Positions 45,829-54,900 of a DNA stretch of 64,000 nucleotides are shown one piece after another. The notes beneath the pieces were generated by a model, which ran no database searches, was not told where the DNA came from, and saw only the letters and a list, made by a program, of their open reading frames with translations. The stretch is from Galbibacter pacificus. GTDB lineage: Bacteria > Bacteroidota > Bacteroidia > Flavobacteriales > Flavobacteriaceae. How positions within the stretch are numbered: position 1 is the first letter of the stretch; every line of letters starts with the position of its first letter. Location: the NCBI RefSeq assembly GCF_029603165.1, contig NZ_JAQSVC010000001.1, forward strand, positions 992,001-1,056,000, written 5' to 3'. The position numbers and the translations under genes are program-made.

Positions 45829-46929
45829 CTATAAGTTTTTTGTGAGCTTACTAACGATGTTGTTTTCTGATAAAAATTCTTTTAAAACTACCTTAATTGC
45901 TGTATATGCAGGTACTGCAAGCACCATCCCGAATACTCCAAATACCATTCCCGCAATAATAATTACCAAGAAGATTTCTAATGGATGCGATTTTACACTG
46001 CTTGAAAATATAAGGGGCTGGCTAAAGAAATTATCTACTAATTGACCAATGATAAAACCAATTAAAACATATATGGCTTTTGGTAAGATTACGGTGCTAA
46101 AATCTGCTCCCAAATTACTAGACATGGTTAAGGAAACCATAAGTATTCCCCCGATAAGCGGACCCACATATGGAACCAAATTTAGCAGGGCACAAAGAAA
46201 GGCAATAACGATTGCATTTTGTATACCAAACACCAATAAAACTATGGTATAAATTACAAAGAGAATTGCTATTTGTAACAGCAAACCAATAAAATATCTT
46301 GATAGTAAATTTTTTATACTTTCCAACGAATTTATTACGCGCTGTTCGTTGCTTGGCGGAATAAATGTTAACAGGCCATTTTGGAAAAGGCGCCTATCTT
46401 TTAAAAAGAAAAACGAAATGAAAATAATGGTAAACAATGCAACGGTAATCGAGCCGAGCCCCCCGATGATGTAATTGAACATATTAGGAATGGCAGATAG
46501 GTCTATGGTAGATATAAAATCGGATTTTTTAAGGGATTCTTCAATAGATGCCTCTACTTCGTAACGGCTTACTGAAAAATAGTCGGATAATTCCCGGTAT
46601 ACATCCTGTAAGCTCATCCTGAGGTTTTCTATGTTTAGCAAAGATAAATTCTTTCCCTGTTCAATAATAAGCGGTATAAACAGGCTTACAATGCCCACCA
46701 AGAGAATAATCATTACCATCATGGTTATAATAACGGCCACATTATTGTTGAATTTGCACCGTTTTATTAAAAAGCGTACCAGCGGCCTCCCGATTAACGA
46801 AATTACTACTGCTATAATAATATAGGCTATCACTGCTTGAATTTTGTATAAGAAAAACAGTAAAAGCAAAATACCAACAATGGTTGCAATGGCTCTTAAT
46901 ATGCCATTGGCTATAGTTTTAGAATCCAT
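45829..46929 (-). CDS. AI-2E family transporter (PerM/TqsA type)
   Basis: The 366-residue membrane protein has about eight hydrophobic helices and the family block NLVPYVGPLIGGILM (about 251-265). Members include AI-2 exporters and Na+/H+ antiporters; the name says little about this one's substrate. It is followed closely by the THUMP-like methyltransferase. Confidence 0.88.
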   Translation of the reverse strand: MDSKTIANGILRAIATIVGILLLLFFLYKIQAVIAYIIIAVVISLIGRPLVRFLIKRCKFNNNVAVIITMMVMIILLVGIVSLFIPLIIEQGKNLSLLNIENLRMSLQDVYRELSDYFSVSRYEVEASIEESLKKSDFISTIDLSAIPNMFNYIIGGLGSITVALFTIIFISFFFLKDRRLFQNGLLTFIPPSNEQRVINSLESIKNLLSRYFIGLLLQIAILFVIYTIVLLVFGIQNAIVIAFLCALLNLVPYVGPLIGGILMVSLTMSSNLGADFSTVILPKAIYVLIGFIIGQLVDNFFSQPLIFSSSVKSHPLEIFLVIIIAGMVFGVFGMVLAVPAYTAIKVVLKEFLSENNIVSKLTKNL

Positions 46930-47057
46930 GTTTTATTGTATTAGTTAAGTCTAAAATTTTATTGTGTTTAGCCAGATAAATTATTTGTTGTTATTGTAAG
47001 TATAGGAGGAGTGTGGTTTATTGATGTCCGTAAAAATAAATAAAAAGCATCAACTAT

Positions 47058-47567
47058 CTATATCTTGAGCTTATTTGTTAATTCATAGAGGCATATGCCG
47101 GTGGCATGGGCAAGGTTCATACTGCTGTTGTTCCCGTACATTTCTATATGGTGGACCGTATGGGCAGTTTCCAGCCATTTTTTTGAAACCCCGTGATTTT
47201 CGTTTCCTATAACAAGAACTATAGCGGTATTTTTTGGCAATTGCATGGTTCCAACCGGGCTACTGTTACTTGTAATTTCCAGGGCAATGATATATTGTTT
47301 TTCTTTTTTTAGGTTGTTTATAAAGTCATTTTCGTCTTCAATATATTTGTATGGAACCGTTTTATGGGTAGTACGGGCTGTTTTTTCCATCCGTCTGCTA
47401 AGTAGTGGTTTTATGCCCGTAAAAATAATCTGTTCTACGCCAAAAGCATCGGCTAGCCTAAAAATAGAACCTATGTTGGATGCGCTCGATATATGGTCGC
47501 AAACAATGGTTATTGGAAATTGCTTTTTTAAAAAAGGCGTATTGGTATGTTGAAGCTGCGCTGCCAT
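47058..47567 (-). CDS. SpoU/TrmH family RNA 2'-O-methyltransferase
   Basis: The 169-residue SPOUT protein has all three motifs: SNIGSIFRLADAFGVEQIIF (29-48), IVLVIGNENHGVSKKWLE (about 115-132) and NNSSMNLAHATGICLYEL near the C-terminus. It transfers a methyl group to ribose 2'-OH in tRNA or rRNA. The target is not determined from the sequence. It is 2 bp downstream of the DUF4159 gene. Confidence 0.92.
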   Translation of the reverse strand: MAAQLQHTNTPFLKKQFPITIVCDHISSASNIGSIFRLADAFGVEQIIFTGIKPLLSRRMEKTARTTHKTVPYKYIEDENDFINNLKKEKQYIIALEITSNSSPVGTMQLPKNTAIVLVIGNENHGVSKKWLETAHTVHHIEMYGNNSSMNLAHATGICLYELTNKLKI

Positions 47568-47569
47568 GA

Positions 47570-48217
47570 TTAATTTTCAAAGGCATATTGAATAATATTG
47601 GCGCCCATTTCCAGCGCTTGAATCCTCACGTTTTGCGGGTCGTGATGCACTTCTGGGTCTTCCCACCCGTCTCCAAGGTCGCATTCAAAAGTAAAAAGAA
47701 GAATTAGCCTGTTATTGTCGAAAATGCCAAAGGCCTGGGGCCGTTTTCCATCGTGCTCGTGTATTTTTGGAAGTCCGTTTGGAAATTTATAAGTCTGGTT
47801 AAAAATGGGGTGGTTGGCGGGAAGCTCGGTAAATTCTTTATCCGGGAATATTTTGGGGATTTCTTTTTTAAAGTAATTTATCATTCCATAATTATCGTCT
47901 ACATGTAAGAAACCGCCCGAAAGTAAATATTTGCGTAAATTTTGAGCCTCTTCATTGGTAAAAAAAACATTTCCGTGGCCTGTCATATGTATAAAGGGGT
48001 ATTGAAAAATATCGCTGCTTCCGGGTTCTACCGTGGCCGGTTTTTCATTAATGGTGGTATGGATATTTTTATTGCAAAATTTAATGAGGTTTGGCAGGGA
48101 AGTGGGGTTGGCATACCAGTCGCCGCCACCTTTGTACTTTAGCAAGGCTATTTCTTGCGACTGCGCCAAGAGCCCGAACAAACAAAACAGCAAGCATGCC
48201 CAATATTTTTTTATCAT
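47570..48217 (-). CDS. DUF4159 family exported protein
   Basis: The 215-residue protein has a signal peptide (about 1-20, ending LLAQSQ). Its DUF4159 blocks are GGGDWYANPTSLPNLIKFCN (about 30-49), HMTGHGNVFFTNEEAQNLRKYL and HEHDGKRPQAFGIFDNNRLILL. Such proteins resemble ThuA/GATase-like folds and occur widely in Bacteroidota; the function is unknown. It lies between rsmE and the SpoU-type methyltransferase. Confidence 0.85.
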   Translation of the reverse strand: MIKKYWACLLFCLFGLLAQSQEIALLKYKGGGDWYANPTSLPNLIKFCNKNIHTTINEKPATVEPGSSDIFQYPFIHMTGHGNVFFTNEEAQNLRKYLLSGGFLHVDDNYGMINYFKKEIPKIFPDKEFTELPANHPIFNQTYKFPNGLPKIHEHDGKRPQAFGIFDNNRLILLFTFECDLGDGWEDPEVHHDPQNVRIQALEMGANIIQYAFEN

Positions 48218-48300
48218 TTCTTTTTATAAGAAGTTTATCGTGTACCACAAACTTACACAATTTGTTTGGTATTGTATTTCTTGAAATGTGATGTGCTTTT

Positions 48301-49008
48301 TTAGCCGTTCGCAATAGAAATAATATGGCACCCTACAATGGCGGCTGTTTCGGTTCGTAAACGGTTGTCGCTAAGTGTAACCGGGATATAGCCACTGCTA
48401 GTTGCCTTTTTAATTTCAGCAGAAGAAAAATCGCCTTCGGGCCCGATTAAAAGCAGGGTCTTGCTGTCTGGTAATACTTTTCGTTTGAGGTCGTATTTCT
48501 CATCATCTTCACAATGGGCAATAAATAATTGACCTTCGGAATTGTTGTTTTCAATAAAAGTATTAAAATCAATGGCATCGTTAAGCTTTGGCAAATAACA
48601 GGTAAGCGATTGTTTCATGGCCGACTGAAGTATCTTTTCATAGCGTTCGGGCTTTATCACTTTTCTTTCGGAATGTTCGCAGATAATGGGGGTAATTTCA
48701 TCGATACCGATTTCCGTGGCCTTTTCAAGAAACCATTCATAGCGGTCGTTCATCTTAGTGGGGGCCACCGCCATATGCAAGTAATAATTTTTTTTATGTT
48801 TTAGGCGTGCCTGGGTAATGGTTACATTACAATGTTTTATGTCGGCGTTTATTATTTCGGCTTCAAAAAGCCAGCCTTTTCCGTTTGTAATATATAACTG
48901 GTCTCCCTCTTTTTTACGCAGAACTTTGCTTATGTGCTTGCTTTCTTCTTTGTTAAAAGAAAACAGTTTGGTGTCTTTCTCTATTTCGGGCGCATAAAAA
49001 AGTTGCAT
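48301..49008 (-). CDS. rsmE: 16S rRNA (uracil-1498-N3)-methyltransferase RsmE
   Basis: The 235-residue protein has the N-terminal PUA-like domain (about 1-70) and the SPOUT domain with LLIGPEGDFSSAEIKKA (about 191-207) and LRTETAAIVGCHII at the C-terminus. It methylates U1498 of 16S rRNA. It starts a run of RNA-modification genes on this strand. Confidence 0.95.
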   Translation of the reverse strand: MQLFYAPEIEKDTKLFSFNKEESKHISKVLRKKEGDQLYITNGKGWLFEAEIINADIKHCNVTITQARLKHKKNYYLHMAVAPTKMNDRYEWFLEKATEIGIDEITPIICEHSERKVIKPERYEKILQSAMKQSLTCYLPKLNDAIDFNTFIENNNSEGQLFIAHCEDDEKYDLKRKVLPDSKTLLLIGPEGDFSSAEIKKATSSGYIPVTLSDNRLRTETAAIVGCHIISIANG

Positions 49009-49025
49009 GGGTTTAAGTGGAGTTT

Positions 49026-49082
49026 ATAATGTTGAAAGTTTGTAAGGTTTATAAAGTTATAAAGTTGTAAAGTTAAAAGTTA
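49026..49082. repeat. Short degenerate AT-rich repeats
   Basis: Successive AAAGTTGTAAAGTT-like words repeat about every 9-10 bp. Their reverse complement (AACTTTACAACTTT) resembles the words in the repeat tract at 50597-50945. Confidence 0.5.
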
Positions 49083-49156
49083 TATGCAAAACGGATTGAT
49101 TTTTTATTTAGAAAATTTAATGGTTATTGTGTGCGGGTTTGTTTGTTGAACAAATC

Positions 49157-49187
49157 GGCAAAAAGGATATGCCAAAGGCGACATCCT
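49157..49187 (-). terminator. Terminator after the serine hydrolase gene
   Basis: On the minus strand AAGGAT and ATCCTT pair around an inner GCC/GGC stem, followed by TTTTT. It lies about 50 bp beyond the stop of the serine hydrolase. Confidence 0.7.
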
Positions 49188-49238
49188 TAAAAGCGCTTTT
49201 GTATGTCTTTTTTTACGATTATGGGATTTTTACAGCAG

Positions 49239-50276
49239 CTAGTTTTCCTTTTTTAATATTTTAACGATTCGGTTATACATTATTTCTGACATATTCCAAT
49301 TATAGCCATCAAAATTAACCGTGTTTGTAAATTGTATAACGACAGCATCTATATCTTTATGGTATTTGGCAATAGTTTGGTATCCTGGTATCAAACCTGT
49401 GTGTTCATACTTATAAATGGAAGAATAGATTTCTTTTTCTTTTTTATCCCTAAAAACCGAACCATCGTTTAGGGCACGTATAAATTTGCTCAAATCTTCT
49501 GCTGTTGCCAGTATCGAGCCTATATTGTCCGTTTTTAAATCTGCATCATAGCCCACATAGTAACCGCTCATTATATTATCTATATTTACATCTTGAATCG
49601 ATCCAAACGTATGCTTTAAGCTTAATGGATTTAAAATTTCTTCTTGAATGTATTGGAACGAACTATATCCAAGAACCTGGTTCATTATTTTGCCGAGTAA
49701 TAAGTAATTGGTATTGGAATATTCATACCCTTGGTCGGGTTTAAAATTAGCAGGCAGGTCCAAAACCAAAGCAAGATTTTCATCTGCTGTCTCTTTTGGA
49801 GCCGCCCAATACATATAGGTATCTGTATAGTTTGGAATACCGCTTCTATGTTTGACCAACATACGCAAAGTAATTTTGTCGGCATATTCTATCCTGCCTT
49901 TTAATTCGGGCAAATAATCGGCAAGTGTTTTGTTTAATGATAATTTTCCGTCGTAAACCAGTTTTGCAACGGCTACGGCATTATACAATTTGCTTACGCT
50001 GGCAATTTTAAATAGGGCATTGGGGTCGGCTGGAATTTTGTTTTCCCTGTTTTTGTAGCCCGAAGCATAAAATTCTGATTGGTTACCTTTTTTGTTCACG
50101 CAAACAATAATACCATCAAATCCGTAATCGGCTGCTTTATCAACTTGTTCCTGAACGGTGTTTGGAAGTGGCATAATCCAAGCTTTTACAATGGGCCAAG
50201 GGACAAAATATAGAGAGATAATCGCTCCCAGGAGCAATAAAACCCTAATGATGCGTTTTGATTTTTTTTTAGTCAT
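49239..50276 (-). CDS. Serine hydrolase, beta-lactamase class C / PBP family
   Basis: The 345-residue protein has an N-terminal membrane anchor or signal (about 9-27). The SxxK motif is SVSK at 93-96 (catalytic Ser93, Lys96), the YxN motif is in YEYSNTNYLLLG, and a His-Thr-Gly (HTG) block occurs near the C-terminus. The family contains esterases, DD-peptidases and true beta-lactamases, so resistance should not be assumed. It stands alone between two terminator/repeat regions. Confidence 0.85.
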   Translation of the reverse strand: MTKKKSKRIIRVLLLLGAIISLYFVPWPIVKAWIMPLPNTVQEQVDKAADYGFDGIIVCVNKKGNQSEFYASGYKNRENKIPADPNALFKIASVSKLYNAVAVAKLVYDGKLSLNKTLADYLPELKGRIEYADKITLRMLVKHRSGIPNYTDTYMYWAAPKETADENLALVLDLPANFKPDQGYEYSNTNYLLLGKIMNQVLGYSSFQYIQEEILNPLSLKHTFGSIQDVNIDNIMSGYYVGYDADLKTDNIGSILATAEDLSKFIRALNDGSVFRDKKEKEIYSSIYKYEHTGLIPGYQTIAKYHKDIDAVVIQFTNTVNFDGYNWNMSEIMYNRIVKILKKEN

Positions 50277-50950
50277 TTTATTTTTTGTTCAATATTGATT
50301 GAAAAATAGGTGAAAAATGCAATTGCATTTATTTATTTTTTAACACACCAAGTTTCATGTATAAAATGCCCTAAAAAAATAATAGCAGCGAAGAATGGTG
50401 TTGGTTTAGTTGCCCTAAAATACATATTTATCTTACAAAACAATGTTTTAACAGTATTTTTTAGTTTATAGGAGCAAATTAAGTGTGGAATGACCTATTG
50501 GATACGTCCGGAACACCGTCGGATACGTCCACCAACGTATCTGGACATATTCGGAACCCCACGGGATACGTTCACTAATGTATTTGTATGGAAATAGTTA
50601 ATGGTTGAACTTTGCACCTTTAAACCCTCAACAACATAGCATCGTAACAACCTTGAATAGTGAATAGTGAATAGTGAATAGTGAAAAGGGGTTAGTTGTT
50701 TTTTAATGGTTAATTGTTAATTGTAGAGCTTTGAACCTCTGAACCCTAAACTATAAACTCTCAACCCTCAACAACATAGCACCATAACAACCTTGAATAG
50801 TGATAAGGGAAAAGGAGTTAGTTATTTGTTAATAGTTAATTGTTGTATGTTAGGGATATTTGAAACCTGAAACATGGAACATGGAACCTTTGTAACTTTG
50901 AATCTTTGCACCTTTGAACCTCTAGACTCTCAACTCTCAACAATCAACTC
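50277..50950. repeat. Intergenic tract of degenerate direct repeats
   Basis: The 674-bp gap has no credible gene. At 50500-50585 two degenerate 42-bp units built on GGATACGTCC occur in tandem. From 50624 and 50767, two copies of a unit with TCAACAACATAGCA, ACCTTGAATAGTGA and GTTAATTGTT follow. The first contains GAATAGT four times in a row. From 50864 the words AACATGGAAC and CTTTGAACCT repeat up to the tsaD stop. Confidence 0.8.
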
Positions 50951-51973
50951 TCAAATAGAAAACCGTGCTTTGGCGGTGATGCGCTGATCGGTAAAATCTT
51001 CTTTCAAAAATTTATAATATCCTACAATACCTATCATGGCGGCATTGTCTGTGGTGTATTCAAATTTAGGAATGTAGGTCTGCCAGCCAAAGCGCTTTTC
51101 GCATTCTTTTAAAGTATCCCTTATTCCCGAGTTCGCCGAAACCCCGCCACCAATGGCTATTTGCTTAATACCTGTTTGTTTAACCGCTTTTTTTAATTTA
51201 TCTATTAAAATATTGATTATTCCCTGTTGTATGGATGCACAGATATCATTAAGGTTCTTCTCGATAAAATCCGGGTCCTTTTCGGTTTCTTTTTGAATAA
51301 AGTACAATACAGAAGTTTTAAAGCCGCTAAAGCTAAAATTAAGTCCGTCAACCTTGGGTTTCGGGAACGGATAGGCTTTAGCATCGCCCTGCCTTGCATA
51401 TTTGTCCACCAAAGGGCCGCCCGGATATGGAAGGCCTAATATTTTTGCCGATTTGTCAAAAGCTTCGCCAACGGCATCGTCTATGGTTTCGCCAATAACT
51501 TCCATATTAAAATGGCTGTTCACTTTAACAATTTGTGTGTGCCCACCACTAATGGTCAGCGCCAAAAATGGAAAACTGGGCATGGGCGTTTCGGGTTCCT
51601 TGATAAAATGTGCCAATATATGTGCCTGCATGTGGTTTACCTCGATTAACGGGATGTCTAATCCCAGGGCAAGCGACTTTGCAAACGATGTTCCAACCAA
51701 TAACGAACCCATTAATCCAGGGCCTCTTGTAAAAGCTATGGCAGATAATTCTTTTTTGTCGATATTTGCCCTGCTCAATGCTTGATGGACTACCGGAACG
51801 ATGTTTTGTTGATGCGCCCTGGAAGCCAATTCCGGTACAACGCCTCCATATTCTTCATGAATTTTTTGGTTGGCAACAACATTGCTCAACACTTTATCGT
51901 TGTGGAGTACAGCGGCCGATGTATCGTCGCAAGAAGATTCTATGGCTAGTATGTAAACATCTTGAGTATTCAT
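50951..51973 (-). CDS. tsaD: tRNA threonylcarbamoyladenosine (t6A37) transferase TsaD
   Basis: The 340-residue protein from the chosen start has ILAIESSCDDTSAAV at the N-terminus, metal-binding VNHMQAHILAH and IAIGGGVSANSGIRD. It transfers the threonylcarbamoyl group to A37 of ANN-reading tRNAs. A frame open up to 52222 would add 83 residues that do not look like TsaD, so I use the ATG at 51973. This ATG overlaps the tamB ATG on the other strand in the palindrome CATG. Confidence 0.95.
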   Translation of the reverse strand: MNTQDVYILAIESSCDDTSAAVLHNDKVLSNVVANQKIHEEYGGVVPELASRAHQQNIVPVVHQALSRANIDKKELSAIAFTRGPGLMGSLLVGTSFAKSLALGLDIPLIEVNHMQAHILAHFIKEPETPMPSFPFLALTISGGHTQIVKVNSHFNMEVIGETIDDAVGEAFDKSAKILGLPYPGGPLVDKYARQGDAKAYPFPKPKVDGLNFSFSGFKTSVLYFIQKETEKDPDFIEKNLNDICASIQQGIINILIDKLKKAVKQTGIKQIAIGGGVSANSGIRDTLKECEKRFGWQTYIPKFEYTTDNAAMIGIVGYYKFLKEDFTDQRITAKARFSI

Positions 51974-54900
51974 GCTATCTTTGGAATGGAAATTGAATGG
52001 CAAAGGTAAAACATTAAGAACTATCAAAAAACTCAGAAAAATATTAATTAGAATACTACTTGTTTTGATCCTTATTTTGGTGATGGCAAGTATTTTTCTA
52101 TCCTTACCTTTTGTGCAGACATCCATTGCAAAACGCGCTACCAAGTACTTAAACGAAACCTTCAATACCAACATCAATATAGACGAGATACATTTTATTC
52201 CCTTTTTTGGCGATGTAAACATTAAAGGGGTTTATGTAGAAGATTATAAAAAGGATACGCTTATCTATATCAATAAATTGAGCACATCTATTTTAAGCCT
52301 TCGCAATGTGGTTAAGGGCGATCTGGAGTTTGGCGAGATTAGGGCCGATGAATTGTTGCTTAACCTAAAAATCCACAAGGGCGAAGACAATACCAATTTA
52401 AATGTTTTCGTGGACAAGCTCGATAGTGGAGAAGGCGATCCGGACCATCCTTTTTTAATGACTTCTTCTAATATTTCGGTAAAAAAAAGCGAGTTCAGGC
52501 TGGTAGACGAGAACAAAGAGAACCCTGTAATATTGGGACTCGAAAATTTACATATTGAAGCCGACTCGTTTAAAATTTTGGGCCCGCAGGTAAATGTCGG
52601 GGTGGAGCAGCTGGATTTTACCTCCAAGAAAGGAGTGGTGGTAAACCGTTTAAAAACAGAATTTTCTTACAACAGAACCGAAATGCGATTGGATGGCCTG
52701 TCAATCGATACCCCCGAATCGTTTATCAAAGGAGATGTGGTTTTTAATTATGAAGTGGAAGATTTCCGGGATTTTATGAATAAGGTAAAATTAACCGGGC
52801 ACTTTGACGATTCTACCGTTTCCCTTGACGAGATAAACCTTTATTTTGATGAATTTGGTACCGGAAGGGAAGTAGAGCTGTCTTCTAATTTTAAAGGGGT
52901 TTTAAACAAGCTCGAAATGAACAATCTTAACATGACATCGCAAAACACACTTATAGACGGCGATTTTGTTTTTAACAACATGTTCGAAAAAGCCAAGCCC
53001 TTTAGCATAGATGCCCATCTAAGGAATGTATCGTCCAACTATTACCAGCTTACCAATTTACTGCCGGGCATTTTGGGCAAGGCGTTGCCTTCTTCTTTTC
53101 AAAAATTCGGTCAGCTTTCCGTTTTTGGAAACATGCGCATCACCGAGCAATCGGTTTATGCCAAGGTAAACCTTATTTCGGATATCGGTAAGGGATATTC
53201 CGATTTAACGCTTACCAGCATTAACGATATAGACGAGGCCTCGTACAAAGGAACGCTCTCTCTCCAAGATTTTAACATGGGGACCTTTATTGAAAACGAT
53301 CAACTGGGCGAAACCGATCTGGATATTCGGGTAGACGGGAAAGGATTTAAGCAGGAGGCCCTCAATACAGAAATAATTGGTGAGGTATATACCGTTGATT
53401 ACAATGGGTACGAATATAAAAACCTGAAGGTTTCGGGAATTTTAAAGGATCAGCTTTTTGATGGTTCGGTAACTTCTAAAGACGAAAATTTTGATGTTGC
53501 CTTTAAAGGATTGGCCGACCTTTCGGGCGACACCAATGAATTTAAGTTTGTGGCTTCTGTAAACAGGATAGACCTCAATCGCTTAAACTTTGTCGACCGG
53601 GACAGTATATCGGTATTCAAAGGGAATATCGTGGCCGACATGGCAGGAAATACAATGTACGATTTGGCAGGGGAGATAAGCTTTTACAAAACCAATTATA
53701 CCAACCAGAACGACAGTTATTATTTTGATGATTTTACGGTAACCTCAAAGTTTAAAGGAGACGAACGTATTATTACCGTAAATTCCCCGGACATTATTAC
53801 CGGTTCTTTAAGGGGCAAGTACAGGGTTAGGGAACTGGGTAATTTGGTAAAAAATTCCATTGGTAGCATTTATACAAATTACGAGCCCGTTGAAATTACA
53901 CCCGGACAGTATGTAGACTTCAATTTTAAAATATACAACAAGATAATCGAGGTTTTTTTCCCAAAGCTTGAATTTGGGAGCAATACCTTCATAAAAGGGA
54001 GCATGGCGGCCGATGAAGGTGATTTTAAGCTGAATTTTAACTCGCCTAAAATTAATGCCAACGGAAACATCTTTGATAATATTCAAATACAAATAGACAA
54101 CAAAAACCCATTGTACAATACCTATGTTGAAGTAAAGGATATTCAGTCTAATATTTACGATGTAAGCGATTTTAGTTTGATCAACACAAAAATTAACGAT
54201 ACGCTTTTCTTTAGAACAGAATTTAAGGGCGGTAAGGAATTCAACGACGTGTACAACCTTAACTTTTATCACACCTTCAACAACAATCAAGAGTCTGTTA
54301 TTGGCTTAAAACGTTCCCAACTTGGATTTAAGGGAAGAAACTGGATAATTAACGAAAACAACGATACCAATAATAAAGTAAGTTTCAACAAAACCTTGGA
54401 CACCATAAACATTAGCCAGGTTGTAATGAACTATAAAGACGAACAGATACGCCTGGAAGGAACGCTTATAGACAGTACGTATAAAGATATCGATCTGGAA
54501 TTTGAAAAAGTAGCACTGGACAAGATAATGCCCAATGTAGATAGCCTAAAACTGGATGGCATTGTAGATGGATATTTAAACATTTTACAGCGAAACAGCA
54601 ACTATACGCCTTCGTCCAATGTAAAAATTTCAAACTTTGCCGTAAACGATTTGCCATTGGGGAATTTGTTTCTATCTATTCTCGGGAACGACAACCTCAC
54701 CACTTTTGGGGTAAATGCAAAAATTGTAAATCAAGATACCGAATCGTTGAATATTTTAGGCGAAATTAAACCAACTGAGACCAATACAATGCTGGACCTT
54801 AATGCGCATTTGGAAGGGTTGAACCTAAAAGCACTGAGCCCGTTGGGGGGCGATGTAATTTCGGATATGCGCGGGCTTGCATCGGGCGATTTTAAAGTAA

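Noticed and set aside
49239-50276. Beta-lactamase resistance gene
   Set aside because: The SxxK and YxN motifs show the serine-hydrolase fold, but the family is mostly non-lactamase enzymes and no resistance context is present.
50640-50700. Possible CRISPR array from the GAATAGT repeats
   Set aside because: Units are 7 bp in direct tandem without spacers of constant length, and no cas gene is present.
51974-52222. N-terminal extension of TsaD by 83 residues
   Set aside because: The extra sequence lacks TsaD homology and lies antisense to the tamB N-terminus. The canonical TsaD start is at 51973.
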